From: Fidelibacterota bacterium
GTDB lineage: Bacteria > Fidelibacterota > Marinisomatia > SCGC-AAA003-L08 > D37C17
DNA: 37,204 nucleotides
Assembly (NCBI GenBank): GCA_002718585.1
Contig: PBFG01000005.1
Span: 20,634-57,837 of the forward strand
Direction of reading: 5' to 3'
In this document: positions 18,019 through 26,885 of the stretch, one piece after another
How the letters are laid out: every line of letters starts with the position of its first letter
Numbering within the stretch: position 1 is the stretch's first letter
Program-made: the position numbers and the translations under genes
Notes under the pieces: model-generated
What the model was told of the DNA's origin: nothing
Database searches by the model: none
Seen by the model: the letters and a program-made list of their open reading frames with translations, nothing else

Positions 18019-18101
18019 AAATTAACATGCACGTTTTGCACGCTATAATTTAAGCATTTTTTTAGCTTTTTAAAAAGAGATTACTTAAAAACTATAAACA
18101 A
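18019..18101 (-). promoter_or_regulatory. Intergenic region between the NhaD-like transporter and nrnA; probable promoter of the housekeeping string
   Basis: This is one of only two real gaps on the minus strand. It is very AT-rich and includes a perfect 12-bp palindrome (CTTTTTAAAAAG, about 18067-18078) and two direct copies of TGCACG on the plus strand (18028-18033 and 18037-18042, 9-bp period). An AT-rich TTATAG-like box lies around 18045-18050 on the minus strand, but I see no matching -35 hexamer. The promoter call rests on position more than on sequence. Confidence 0.3.
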
Positions 18102-19490
18102 TTACTTAATAAAGTTAAAAATATCTAAATAGAACCATAAAAAACTATAAATAACTAATATTGGTACTAAAATTGCTACAGACCAGGCCATATATCCAAA
18201 AAAACTAGGCATAGGTATTTTGTTCTCTTCAGAAATAGAGCGAACCATAAAATTTGGAGCATTACCTATATATGTTAATGCACCCATAAAAACAGCTCCT
18301 GATGATATTGCCAAAAGAGTAACTACATCGCTCATTAATACAGGTGCTGTTAAATTTGTACTAGTAAAAAATACTAGATAAGTTGGAGCATTATCTAAAA
18401 AAGCTGATAAAACTCCAGTTAACCAAAAATACAAAGAAGAACTTAATCCTGAAAAACTACTTGAATAATCTAATTTTAAAATTGAAATTGCAGGAATAAC
18501 TGTAATAAAAATTCCAGCAAAAAGCTTAGCTACCTCAGTAATAGGGAACCAAGAAAAGCCATTTTCCTTACGTAATGAAAGAGATGTTGTTTTGTAACTG
18601 GCTACGGTTAATAATATTAAAAATATATCTCTTAGTATAAATGAAAACATTAATTCATTTCCTAAAAAATATATACTTCCAAGGTTATTTTTAAAGGTAC
18701 CACTCAAAATTACTGAAATAATCACTCCAACTAAAAGTAAAAGATTAAATTTTCCATCAACTGAAAAATTTATTTTTTCCAAAGATGGACTAGAATCAAT
18801 TTCCTTTTTGTAGTAATATAAATCTATAAAATAAAAGATTACAAGCAACAGAATTGAAACAAAAATCATCGGCATAAGCATATATTTTGTAGTCCAGAAA
18901 AAATCAATACCTTTGAGAAAACCAATAAATAAAGGAGGATCACCCAAGGGCGTCAAAGAACCTCCAATATTAGCAACTAAGAAGATAAAAAATATTATTA
19001 CGTGAGTTTTATTTTCTCTCCATTTATTAGCACGTATAACAGGCCTAATAAGCAACATTGCAGCACCAGTAGTACCCATCCATGAAGCTAGTGCAGTACC
19101 TATTAAAAGAAATATCAGATTAAGCTTTGGGTTTCCAACAAAATTTCCTCTAATCATTATTCCTCCTGAAATTGTAAAGAGAGCCAACAAGAGAACAATA
19201 AAAGGTATATATTCAATAAAAATTGCATGGACAAACCAATGAGAAGAGATTGAAATTCCTTCTTTAAATAAGAATGGCAAACTAAAAAGCAATGCCCAAA
19301 AAGCAGAAATTTTACCAAAATTATTATGCCAAAAATGATTATTTACTAGAGGGAAAATAGCGATAGATAATAAAATACCCACAAATGGCAGAACCCAAAT
19401 CAAGTTAAATGAAACATCATAATCAGTACTACTCCCTGCAAATAAATGCACAGGCAAAATAAAACATACAAGAAAAAAATTACGATTCAT
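18102..19490 (-). CDS. NhaD/CitMHS-like ion transporter, probably a Na+/H+ antiporter
   Basis: The 462-residue polytopic membrane protein has about 11-12 hydrophobic segments and a cleavable-looking hydrophobic N-terminus ending in LFAGS. Motifs include GTTGAAMLLIRPVIRANKWR, the helix-breaking GGSLTPLGDPPLFIGFL in the first half and its inverted-repeat counterpart in the second half (SAFLDNAPTYLVF, ALTYIGNAPNF). This is the ion-transporter superfamily pattern of the CitMHS/NhaD type, often annotated as sodium:proton antiporter in marine bacteria. Substrate is not provable from sequence. Its location next to the Na+-pumping NQR operon fits a role in Na+ cycling. An AAAGGA lies 10 nt before the ATG. 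It is monocistronic, with gaps on both sides. Confidence 0.78.
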   Translation of the reverse strand: MNRNFFLVCFILPVHLFAGSSTDYDVSFNLIWVLPFVGILLSIAIFPLVNNHFWHNNFGKISAFWALLFSLPFLFKEGISISSHWFVHAIFIEYIPFIVLLLALFTISGGIMIRGNFVGNPKLNLIFLLIGTALASWMGTTGAAMLLIRPVIRANKWRENKTHVIIFFIFLVANIGGSLTPLGDPPLFIGFLKGIDFFWTTKYMLMPMIFVSILLLVIFYFIDLYYYKKEIDSSPSLEKINFSVDGKFNLLLLVGVIISVILSGTFKNNLGSIYFLGNELMFSFILRDIFLILLTVASYKTTSLSLRKENGFSWFPITEVAKLFAGIFITVIPAISILKLDYSSSFSGLSSSLYFWLTGVLSAFLDNAPTYLVFFTSTNLTAPVLMSDVVTLLAISSGAVFMGALTYIGNAPNFMVRSISEENKIPMPSFFGYMAWSVAILVPILVIYSFLWFYLDIFNFIK

Positions 19491-19612
19491 ACTTAAGTTT
19501 TCCTTTATTAATGAAAAAAATCTTATATCAAGATAATTTTAACTATAGATAAATAATTTAAAAAATCATTAAACATGTTATTTTTCACATGTAATATATC
19601 TTAAATTAAGGA
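19491..19612. promoter_or_regulatory. Divergent intergenic region between the NhaD-like transporter (minus) and nqrM (plus)
   Basis: This 122-bp AT-rich spacer must carry the start signals for both flanking genes. It holds two copies of the palindrome ACATGT (19573-19578 and 19587-19592), spaced 14 bp centre to centre. Together they can form a small hairpin or a paired operator. A TATAAG box lies on the minus strand near 19522-19527, and a TAATAT box on the plus strand near 19592-19597. I found no convincing -35 element for either. Confidence 0.35.
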
Positions 19613-19786
19613 ATGTTTCAGACATTTATTATTACAATTTTTATTATTTCAGGGTGTGTTCTAATTATGAGCCTTGGCTACTTGATAAGCGGAAAAAAAA
19701 TGAGCGGTAGCTGTGGAAATTCTGATGGAAAACCTTGCGACTGTACAATAAAAGAAAAAATTAAATGCTCAGTTACTAATAACTAA
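19613..19786 (+). CDS. nqrM: NqrM-like Na+-NQR maturation protein (small Cys-rich membrane protein)
   Basis: This 57-residue ORF is the only plus-strand gene. One N-terminal membrane helix (about residues 4-26) ends in GYLISGKKMSGSCG, followed by PCDCT and a last Cys, so the cysteines outside the helix are 34, 42, 44 and 52. The pattern helix-(R/K)K-x-x-GSCG...C-x-C...C is that of NqrM (former DUF539), the small protein needed to deliver iron to the NqrD/NqrE Fe-S centre. In Vibrio and relatives nqrM lies directly after apbE in the nqr operon. Here it is also next to apbE but inverted, its stop overlapping the apbE stop by 4 bp. A purine-rich AAGGA abuts the ATG. The spacer between the Cys pairs is shorter than in proteobacterial NqrM. 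Confidence 0.82.
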   Translation: MFQTFIITIFIISGCVLIMSLGYLISGKKMSGSCGNSDGKPCDCTIKEKIKCSVTNN

Positions 19787-20799
19787 TCCCCAACAATAAA
19801 AGAACTAAACCCTTTAGATAAAAATTCAATTAAATTACCTTTTTCATCTAATTTTATAATCATTGCTTCAATATTGTCTAAGTTATTTATAAAATCAATA
19901 CCTTCACTTGGCATCATAGTCATTAATACAGTTGCCAATGCATCTGAATCTATACATTCTTTGGAAATTACAGTTGCACTTACTGTCTGATGATCTATTG
20001 GAAAACCTGTCATTGGATTAATTAAATGACTGTATTGAACTCCATCTATTTCAAAAAAATTATTATAAGTCCCAGATGTTGCCATTGACATATTTGATAA
20101 ATTTATTTTTTTTATTACAGACAAATTTTGAGGGTTTTGTATTCCAATTATCCACTTCTTTTTAGAATCACCAAATCTACTAGATTTAAGTTCTCCTCCA
20201 ATTTCAACTAAATGATTTTTAAACCCATTATTGTATAGAAATTCCGATATTCTATCAACTGCAAAACCTTTTGCAATTGAATTTAAATCGATTTGTATTT
20301 TTTTATTTTGTTTTACTAAAAAATTGTTACTTAAATGAATTTTTTTATATCCAACATTGGCTAATTGTTCTAAAATTAAATTATTTTGTGGAACTTTGAC
20401 TTCTTTAAATGATTCAAAGCCCCATAGCTTAACAAGTGGGCTTATTGTTATATCGTACTTACCATTTGAAATATCACAGTAATATAATGCTTTCTTAAGA
20501 ACATAACTGAAATTTTTACTTAACTTAATAAGTCCAGTATCATAATTATTTATTTTAGAAATTTCACTATTATTGTTATAAGTAGAAAAACTAATATTAA
20601 CGCTATCGAGAATTTCTTCTAAACTTATTTTTAATTTAGTTTCATTTTCAACAATACCAAGAATTGTAATGTTATATGTTGTACCCATAGTTGAGCCACT
20701 AATAAGATGCTTACTTTGGGATTTGTTTGAACAACCAAATATTAATAGGAAAAAAAGAAAACAAAAAAACTTAAGAAGTTTTTTATCCACCAAAATCAT
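19783..20799 (-). CDS. apbE: ApbE family FMN:protein transferase, lipoprotein
   Basis: ApbE attaches FMN from FAD to threonine residues of NqrB and NqrC. Its lipoprotein signal ([14 protein letters not shown]) ends at a lipobox Cys23, so it faces the periplasm. Family segments are [27 protein letters not shown], the flavin-binding [29 protein letters not shown] and the C-terminal [10 protein letters not shown] and [10 protein letters not shown], which hold the Mg2+-binding residues. I chose ATG 20799, which lies inside the last codons of nqrF (17-bp overlap); a TTG one codon earlier is the alternative. It is the last gene of the nqr operon. Confidence 0.95.
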   Translation of the reverse strand: MILVDKKLLKFFCFLFFLLIFGCSNKSQSKHLISGSTMGTTYNITILGIVENETKLKISLEEILDSVNISFSTYNNNSEISKINNYDTGLIKLSKNFSYVLKKALYYCDISNGKYDITISPLVKLWGFESFKEVKVPQNNLILEQLANVGYKKIHLSNNFLVKQNKKIQIDLNSIAKGFAVDRISEFLYNNGFKNHLVEIGGELKSSRFGDSKKKWIIGIQNPQNLSVIKKINLSNMSMATSGTYNNFFEIDGVQYSHLINPMTGFPIDHQTVSATVISKECIDSDALATVLMTMMPSEGIDFINNLDNIEAMIIKLDEKGNLIEFLSKGFSSFIVGD

Positions 20800-22018
20800 C
20801 AAAATCTATCATTTCGTCTTCAACACCTAAATCATATAACATAGTTGATACAGCTGAATTCATCATAGGAGGACCACACATATAGTATTCAATCTCCGTT
20901 GGATCTTCATGTTTGCTAAGATAATTTTCTAAAACTACTTGATGAATAAAACCAGTATATCCTTTCCAATTATCTTCTTTCATTGGATCAGATAATGCGA
21001 CATTATAGGAAAAATTTGGAAATTTTTTCTCTATTGCTTTAAAATGATCATCATAAAACATTTCTCTTTTAGACCTAGCACCATACCAATAAGAAACTTT
21101 TCTACCGGTTTTAAGGGTATGAAATAAATGGAACAGATGAGATCTTAATGGAGCCATACCTGCTCCCCCTCCAATATAAACCATTTCTCTATCTGAATCT
21201 TTTATAAAAAAGTCACCATATGGGCCTGATACATTAACTTTATCTCCTGGCTTCAAATTAAATATAAAAGATGAAGCGATACCTGGAGGAGCATCCCATT
21301 TTTGTGGTGGTGGGTGAGCAATTCTCACATTCAACATAATCATATTTCCTTCAGCAGGATGGTTAGCCATTGAATATGCTCTAAATTCATTTGGATTATC
21401 ATTTTTGGCAACTAAATCCCACATCTTAAACTTATCCCAGTCTTCTCTATACTCTTCTTCAACATCGAATTCTGAGTATTTCAACTCATATTTAGGAATA
21501 TCTATTTGAATGTAACCGCCTGATTCAAAATCCAGGTTTTCTCCTTTTGGTAATTCTAAAACTAATTCCTTAATAAAAGTAGCAACATTTTCATTACTTT
21601 TCACTGTACATTCCCATTTTTGAATACTAAAAATTTCATCAGGAATTTTAACTTCTAAATCACCCTTAACCTTGACCTGACAGGCTAATCTATAATTATC
21701 TTTTATTTCATTTCTAGAAAAGTGAGACACCTCTGTTGGAAGTATATCTCCTCCTCCGCTTATAACCTGACATTTACATTGGGAACAAGTACCACCCCCT
21801 CCACAAGCTGATGGGATGAAAACATTTTGTGATGCTAAGGAAGACAATAATGACCCTCCTGGCTTGACTGTAGGAGATTTTTCTTCATCTCCATTAATTA
21901 GTATAAAAGCATCTCCTTGAGGTAATAATTTTTTTTCGGCAAAACCTAACATAGTAACTAAAACTAAAATTATTACTGAAAAAACTAAAATAGATGAAAA
22001 TACTGTTAACTCAATCAT
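20783..22018 (-). CDS. nqrF: Na+-translocating NADH:quinone reductase subunit F
   Basis: NqrF is the NADH-oxidising entry subunit of NQR and carries FAD and a [2Fe-2S] cluster. One N-terminal membrane helix (about 5-27) is followed by a ferredoxin domain with cluster cysteines 72, 78, 81 and 113 ([11 protein letters not shown] ... ACQ). Next comes an FNR-like reductase with the FAD site [10 protein letters not shown] and the NADH site [14 protein letters not shown], and the C-terminal YYMCGPPMM and FDDFGG. The 411-residue length and cysteine spacing match the Vibrio protein. It is 28 bp after nqrE. Confidence 0.97.
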   Translation of the reverse strand: MIELTVFSSILVFSVIILVLVTMLGFAEKKLLPQGDAFILINGDEEKSPTVKPGGSLLSSLASQNVFIPSACGGGGTCSQCKCQVISGGGDILPTEVSHFSRNEIKDNYRLACQVKVKGDLEVKIPDEIFSIQKWECTVKSNENVATFIKELVLELPKGENLDFESGGYIQIDIPKYELKYSEFDVEEEYREDWDKFKMWDLVAKNDNPNEFRAYSMANHPAEGNMIMLNVRIAHPPPQKWDAPPGIASSFIFNLKPGDKVNVSGPYGDFFIKDSDREMVYIGGGAGMAPLRSHLFHLFHTLKTGRKVSYWYGARSKREMFYDDHFKAIEKKFPNFSYNVALSDPMKEDNWKGYTGFIHQVVLENYLSKHEDPTEIEYYMCGPPMMNSAVSTMLYDLGVEDEMIDFDDFGG

Positions 22019-22046
22019 TATATATTTATTCCTTTAATTTAAAATT

Positions 22047-22670
22047 TTATAATTGTATACCTGAAAAAGAAAGGTATGCCATTGATAACAAACCTGTTAA
22101 AATCATAGTGATACCCAATCCCTTTAAACCATCAGGGATATCAGAATACCTTAGCTTAAAACGTATTGCAGCCATACTTACAATTGCCAAATAAAAACCA
22201 ACACCTGAGCTTACACCAAATACTAATGACTCTCCAAGTGTATAAGCTCTCTCATGCATAAAAACAGATGAACCTAGTATCGAACAATTAACAGTTATCA
22301 GCGGCAGAAAAATGCCCAGAGAATTGTATAATGTAGGACTAAATTTATCTATAAACATTTCAACAAATTGAACTAAAGCAGCAATTGTAGCAATAAAACA
22401 TAGCAATCGTAAAAAAGATAAATCTACAGTTTCAAAAGAGCTGCTTATCCAACTAAGAGCTCCTGGATCTAATAAATAATTTTTTATCAACCAATTTACT
22501 GGAACTGTAATTGTATTTACAAAAATCACTGCTTTCCCCATACCCTGTGAAGCTTCGACATTTTTTGATATAGCTAAAAATGAACACATTCCAAGAAAAT
22601 ATGCCAACAGTATATTTTCAATAAATATTGACTTAGTTGCTATACTTAAATAATGTGTAAGTAAATCCAA
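22047..22670 (-). CDS. nqrE: Na+-translocating NADH:quinone reductase subunit E
   Basis: NqrE is a six-helix integral membrane subunit that pairs with NqrD as an inverted-topology homologue. The cysteines expected to bind the intramembrane Fe-S centre are Cys29 (FLGMCSF) and Cys129 (TVNCSILG). The first helix has [17 protein letters not shown], strongly conserved in the family. The start is TTG 22670, which gives the normal short leader; no ATG is available before the conserved helix. It lies 2 bp after nqrD. Length 207 is standard. Confidence 0.96.
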   Translation of the reverse strand: MDLLTHYLSIATKSIFIENILLAYFLGMCSFLAISKNVEASQGMGKAVIFVNTITVPVNWLIKNYLLDPGALSWISSSFETVDLSFLRLLCFIATIAALVQFVEMFIDKFSPTLYNSLGIFLPLITVNCSILGSSVFMHERAYTLGESLVFGVSSGVGFYLAIVSMAAIRFKLRYSDIPDGLKGLGITMILTGLLSMAYLSFSGIQL

Positions 22671-22672
22671 TT

Positions 22673-23266
22673 TTAATCCTCAACAAATTGTGTTATTGAA
22701 CGTTGAGCCCATATGATTAAACCGAGAATAATGAAAGCACCTGGGGCAAGTATCATTAGGCCATTATTCATAAATTCCGGTAAAATACGATAGTCTAACA
22801 AAGTTCCAAATCCCAGTAATTCTCTAAATGCAGCTACAATAATCAAAATTCCACCATAACCTAAACCATTTCCCAATCCATCCATAAAGGATTCTTTTAA
22901 ACCATTTTGCATAGCAAATGCGTCAGCTCTACCCATTACTATACAATTAGTTATAATAAGACTAACAAAAACTGATAATGATTTACTAACATCATATAAG
23001 TATGCACCAAGGAAAATATCAATTAGGGAAACTAAAGTTGAAATAACTGTAAGTTGAACTATTATTCTTATACTAGAAGGTATATTTTTTCTTAGTAATG
23101 AAATTATAGTATTAGACATTGTAACAACAAATGTTAGAGCAAGAGTCATAACAAGTGCTTGCTCTACTTTTACAGTCACAGCAAGAGCAGAACAAATTCC
23201 CAATACTTGTCTCGTTATAGGATTATTATCTACTAAAGGATCAATAAATGTTTCTTTTAACTTCAT
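22673..23266 (-). CDS. nqrD: Na+-translocating NADH:quinone reductase subunit D
   Basis: The 197-residue integral membrane subunit is homologous to NqrE. Likely Fe-S ligands are Cys25 (LGICSALAV) and Cys108 ([10 protein letters not shown]). Family segments [19 protein letters not shown] and GLGNGLGYG are visible. The start forms a TAATG junction with nqrC. The NqrD/NqrE Fe-S centre is the expected target of the nearby NqrM-like protein. Confidence 0.96.
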   Translation of the reverse strand: MKLKETFIDPLVDNNPITRQVLGICSALAVTVKVEQALVMTLALTFVVTMSNTIISLLRKNIPSSIRIIVQLTVISTLVSLIDIFLGAYLYDVSKSLSVFVSLIITNCIVMGRADAFAMQNGLKESFMDGLGNGLGYGGILIIVAAFRELLGFGTLLDYRILPEFMNNGLMILAPGAFIILGLIIWAQRSITQFVED

Positions 23267-23970
23267 TATCTTCTATTTTTATAAAAATAAGGTTCATATC
23301 TTCTTAAATCTCTACTCAATAGCGTTGTTACACCATTGCTTGTGATAGTAGCTCCACTGATTCCATCAACTTCATATTTACTATTTTCATCGGCTTTTCC
23401 TTTTGCAACTGATATAGACTTTAAATTATTTTTTTCATATATTTCTTTATTTACAAAATTATCTTGAAACCATTTTTTGGATATTTCAGCACCTAATCCA
23501 GGTGTTTCAGCATGAGCATAAAAAGTTATACCTTTTACTGTAGAGTAATTATCTGCATCTAATGCAAAATATCCAAATAACGATGACCAAAGACCCTTTC
23601 CAGAAATTGGCATTATAATGACATTTTCTTTTGTCTCAACATAAAGAGGTAAGAATTCGTTATTTTCGTAAAAATATCTTACTTCACCTGTAGATTTATT
23701 TTCAACTTCGTTTAAATCCTCAATAGAAATGTTATTAACAACTAAACCATCAATATTAATTATTAAAGAGTCAATATTAGATTGAAAATATTCATCAATA
23801 TCATCAACTGTAAAGTTGTCAATAGCTACACCTATTGCACTTAAGATATTTTTCTTTTTATCAATTTCAATATTCTTTCTTTTCAATTCTTTAAATCCCT
23901 CAGATGCAAGCGATAGAAAAAAACTAGAAATGATAGTAATAGTTAATATAAAAATATATTTATTTCGCAT
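23266..23970 (-). CDS. nqrC: Na+-translocating NADH:quinone reductase subunit C
   Basis: NqrC is a single-helix subunit with a periplasmic domain carrying covalently bound FMN. The N-terminal helix spans about residues 4-22. The flavinylation motif is SGATIT (205-210) with the acceptor Thr208 preceded by VDGI; the family also shows [11 protein letters not shown] (about 153-163). At 234 residues it is slightly shorter than Vibrio NqrC. It overlaps nqrB by 11 bp. FMN attachment would be done by ApbE, encoded four genes downstream. Confidence 0.95.
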   Translation of the reverse strand: MRNKYIFILTITIISSFFLSLASEGFKELKRKNIEIDKKKNILSAIGVAIDNFTVDDIDEYFQSNIDSLIINIDGLVVNNISIEDLNEVENKSTGEVRYFYENNEFLPLYVETKENVIIMPISGKGLWSSLFGYFALDADNYSTVKGITFYAHAETPGLGAEISKKWFQDNFVNKEIYEKNNLKSISVAKGKADENSKYEVDGISGATITSNGVTTLLSRDLRRYEPYFYKNRR

Positions 23971-25087
23971 TAATTAATTCTCTTTTTTTTATATGTGATT
24001 GTACAACAGAATAATCAATTAATGGAGCAAAGGCATTTGCAAAAAGAATTGCCAACATCATACCTTCCGGATATGCTGGATTGATACATCTTATTATAAC
24101 AACCATGAAACCTATAAGCATGCCATACATCCATCTACCTTTATTGGTTTGAGCACTCGAAACTGGGTCTGTTGCCATAAATACCATTCCAAATGCAAAA
24201 CTGCCCATTACAAAGTGGTCAATTGCTTTAATACTCAACATTGGATTATCTGAAATAAATGATAATTGATTTAATAAAAGCGAAGTAATAACCATACCAA
24301 CACATGTTGATAGCATTGTTCTCCAGCTACCTACCCCAGTTAACAATAATAATCCAGCTCCTAATAAGACAGCTAAAGTTGATGTTTCACCTATCGAACC
24401 AGGAATAAAACCAAAAAACATATCTGACCAGGAATATGTAAAGTCAACTTCAGATGACTTAGAAAGTAAAGGGGTAGCTTTAGACATCCCATCCATAGGC
24501 GCAATCCATGGCTTATTACCTGACATATAAATAGGATAAGCAAAAAATAAAAAAACTCTAGCTGTTAAAGCAGGATTAAATATATTATAGCCAGTGCCTC
24601 CAAAAATTTCTTTTCCAATAACAACACCAAAAATTGTTGCTACAGCAAGCATCCAAAGAGGTACAGTTGGAGGCATAGTTAAAGGGATGAGAAATCCAGT
24701 AACTAGAAATCCTTCATTTATCTCATGGCCTCGGACTACTGCAAATAAGGCCTCAAATAATCCTCCAGCTGCAAAAACTACTAAATACATTGGTAATACA
24801 ATCTTAATTCCATAAATAAAACAATTTAAGAAACTTTTATCTAATACCTCAGGTGATTGAAGACCAACATTATAAGTTCCAAAAAAGAAAGTTGGTAGCA
24901 AAGCCAAAACTACCAAGATCATAGTTCTTTTTAAATCCACTGAATCTCTTACGTATGGAGCGTGCTCAGTTCTTGTATTTGTTGTATATAAAAAAGTATC
25001 AAGCGCATCATGGAGTGGATGAAATCTCTTGAGTTTTTCATTACTCAAAATTATTTTTTCAGCCTTATCTAGTAACTGTCTCAACAT
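23960..25087 (-). CDS. nqrB: Na+-translocating NADH:quinone reductase subunit B
   Basis: NqrB is the largest membrane subunit, carrying covalent FMN and riboflavin and lining the Na+ path. The 375 residues begin with the soluble leader RFHPLHDALDTFLYT, followed by about ten hydrophobic segments. The ApbE target lies in PGSIGETSTLAV (229-240). GHEINEGFLVTGFLIPL, GGTGYNIFNPAL and MATDPVSSAQTNKGRW are characteristic of NqrB/RnfD proteins. Length and the NQR context select NqrB over RnfD. It is joined to nqrA by a TAATG junction. Confidence 0.97.
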   Translation of the reverse strand: MLRQLLDKAEKIILSNEKLKRFHPLHDALDTFLYTTNTRTEHAPYVRDSVDLKRTMILVVLALLPTFFFGTYNVGLQSPEVLDKSFLNCFIYGIKIVLPMYLVVFAAGGLFEALFAVVRGHEINEGFLVTGFLIPLTMPPTVPLWMLAVATIFGVVIGKEIFGGTGYNIFNPALTARVFLFFAYPIYMSGNKPWIAPMDGMSKATPLLSKSSEVDFTYSWSDMFFGFIPGSIGETSTLAVLLGAGLLLLTGVGSWRTMLSTCVGMVITSLLLNQLSFISDNPMLSIKAIDHFVMGSFAFGMVFMATDPVSSAQTNKGRWMYGMLIGFMVVIIRCINPAYPEGMMLAILFANAFAPLIDYSVVQSHIKKRELINAK

Positions 25088-26397
25088 TACAAATCATCCT
25101 CCATAATATCTAATCCATCTTCAATAATTTTTGAGACTTCAACTTTTGACTGACATATAAAAGCACACAATGCAAAATCTTCTGGAGAACATTCATAAAT
25201 TCCTAATTTTTCCATCATTTCGATATCCTTAGATATAATGCTTTTAACGAGGTACTCAGATAAAATATTCATTGGCATAACTTTGTCCCAATTACCAACT
25301 GGAACTATTGTTCTAACGCTGCCATTCTTATTTGTAGACAAATTGGACTTACGATTAGAAATCAACTTTGAGAAAAATAAGTTTGTCAAACTGTATTTTT
25401 TAAAACCAGGCATCAACCATCCTAAAAATTCTCTTTTATTATCTGTTTTTAATACAGAGAGAATTTCATCATGATAATTTAAGGAATAATCAGACTTGGT
25501 TAATTTTCCACTTAAAACATCTCCAGAAATAATACTAGCCTTCAAATCAAAATCATTAACCAAATCTTTAACCTTGGTACCAATTAATGTTTTTTTTAAT
25601 GATGGACTTTTTAGAGCATTGCCTCCTAAATTAATAAATTTATAGTTCGGATAATTACCTTTAGTAAAGAATTCACCTAATCTATTCAAATCCTGTAAAG
25701 ATAAATACCATCTACAATCATCAGCTTTTTTTATTGGATTGATATTATGAATTTGAACACCTATGTTACCTGCAGGGTGTAAGTTATTAAAAGCATAATG
25801 ATTTACTTTTTTTAATTCTTTAAAAACTGAAGAATTATCAAAAGAAGAAAAATATATATCACATTTAAAAATCGACTTCAATACATTTATTCCATCTTGT
25901 AAATAATTTTCACTATAACCAAATAAATCTTCATAATCAATAGCAAATGGTTCAGTTGGCATAGCAGAAATAAATATTGAATTGGGCGAAGATGAATAAT
26001 GTGGTATTTTGGAAAATGGCTTCTGTCTAATGTAGGTCCATAATCCTGACTTTAAGAGATTTTCTCTCGAAACATTATCTGAGTGATCTTCTTGATCATA
26101 TTTTAGATCGTTATTTATATCGATTGAATCAACAGATCTTCTATAGCCGAAAGAAATATTGTCAATTGTACCTGAACATGAACTAACAAATAAGACTTTT
26201 TCATTTTGCTTGTTAAAAAAAATAGGAGTTCCTACTTTAACATAATCACCTTTTTTTACAAGAAGTTTAGTTTTGAAATTCTTAATAGAAGATGGATGAA
26301 AAGATATTTTTTCAGGATCTTTAATATCTACAACTACTGGTGAGGGTACACCTTCAATACTTAAATTGTGGCCTTTAGAAATTTTAATTTTATTCAT
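25087..26397 (-). CDS. nqrA: Na+-translocating NADH:quinone reductase subunit A
   Basis: NqrA is the cytoplasmic subunit at the membrane face and is linked to ubiquinone binding. The protein starts KISKGHNLSIEGVPSP, a short version of the typical NqrA N-terminus, and continues with VKVGTPIFFNK and SSCSGTIDNISFGYRRSV (barrel-sandwich part). Its C-terminus is YECSPEDFALCAFICQSKVEVSKII, with several cysteines. The 436 residues are close to the usual 445-450. Similarity by eye is lower than for NqrB, D, E and F, as usual for this subunit. It begins inside the stop of the thioesterase gene (ATGA). Confidence 0.93.
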   Translation of the reverse strand: MNKIKISKGHNLSIEGVPSPVVVDIKDPEKISFHPSSIKNFKTKLLVKKGDYVKVGTPIFFNKQNEKVLFVSSCSGTIDNISFGYRRSVDSIDINNDLKYDQEDHSDNVSRENLLKSGLWTYIRQKPFSKIPHYSSSPNSIFISAMPTEPFAIDYEDLFGYSENYLQDGINVLKSIFKCDIYFSSFDNSSVFKELKKVNHYAFNNLHPAGNIGVQIHNINPIKKADDCRWYLSLQDLNRLGEFFTKGNYPNYKFINLGGNALKSPSLKKTLIGTKVKDLVNDFDLKASIISGDVLSGKLTKSDYSLNYHDEILSVLKTDNKREFLGWLMPGFKKYSLTNLFFSKLISNRKSNLSTNKNGSVRTIVPVGNWDKVMPMNILSEYLVKSIISKDIEMMEKLGIYECSPEDFALCAFICQSKVEVSKIIEDGLDIMEDDL

Positions 26398-26879
26398 TTA
26401 CTTCTTATACTTTTTAAACGTTTTACTCTAGAAACAGATCTTTTTTTACCTTCTTCAAACCTATATAACTCTTTATCAGATTCTGGTAGTAATTTTGGAA
26501 TTTCAACAGGCCTTTTATTGTCATCCAAAGCAACAAATGTTAAATATGCTGTTGCAGTGTGTCTAACTTCACCAGTTAAAGGAGTTTCTGCTTCTATTCT
26601 AACCCCAACTTCCATCGAAGTTCTACTTACATAATTTACGGAAGATTTTAAAATAACTATATCACCTTTTTTAGCTGGAGCTAAAAAATCTAAATGGTCA
26701 ACAGATGCTGTTACTACAGGTCTTCTAGCATGTTTGTAAGCTGACATAGCTGCACAAATATCCATCAAGTGCATTACTCTACCACCCAAAATATTACCTA
26801 ATAGATTGGTATCGTTAGGTAAAACAAGTTCATGCATTATAACCTGTGAATGTCTAACTGTTTTAATATTATTTTTCAA
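26394..26879 (-). CDS. Acyl-CoA thioesterase, hotdog fold (YciA/BACH-like)
   Basis: The 161-residue protein hydrolyses acyl-CoA to free acid and CoA. Family features are LVLPNDTNLLGNILGGRVMHLMD, with the catalytic Asp/Asn region of a single hotdog domain, then ASVDHLDFLAPAKKGD, SVNYVSRTSMEVGVRIEAE and TAYLTFVALDDNKRPV, followed by a charged basic tail. The start is TTG 26879; the TTG start is supported because family members have about 15 residues before the LVLPNDTN segment. It lies 6 bp after nuoN and overlaps nqrA by 4 bp, so it is embedded between two respiratory operons. Its acyl chain preference is unknown. Confidence 0.93.
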   Translation of the reverse strand: MKNNIKTVRHSQVIMHELVLPNDTNLLGNILGGRVMHLMDICAAMSAYKHARRPVVTASVDHLDFLAPAKKGDIVILKSSVNYVSRTSMEVGVRIEAETPLTGEVRHTATAYLTFVALDDNKRPVEIPKLLPESDKELYRFEEGKKRSVSRVKRLKSIRSK

Positions 26880-26885
26880 TATTCT

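Noticed and set aside
18051-18080. Palindromic AT-rich stretch as a rho-independent terminator of the NhaD-like gene
   Set aside because: The stem is pure A/T (CTTTTTAAAAAG) with no GC-rich core, and the following sequence is not a clean U-tract. The evidence is too weak for a terminator call.
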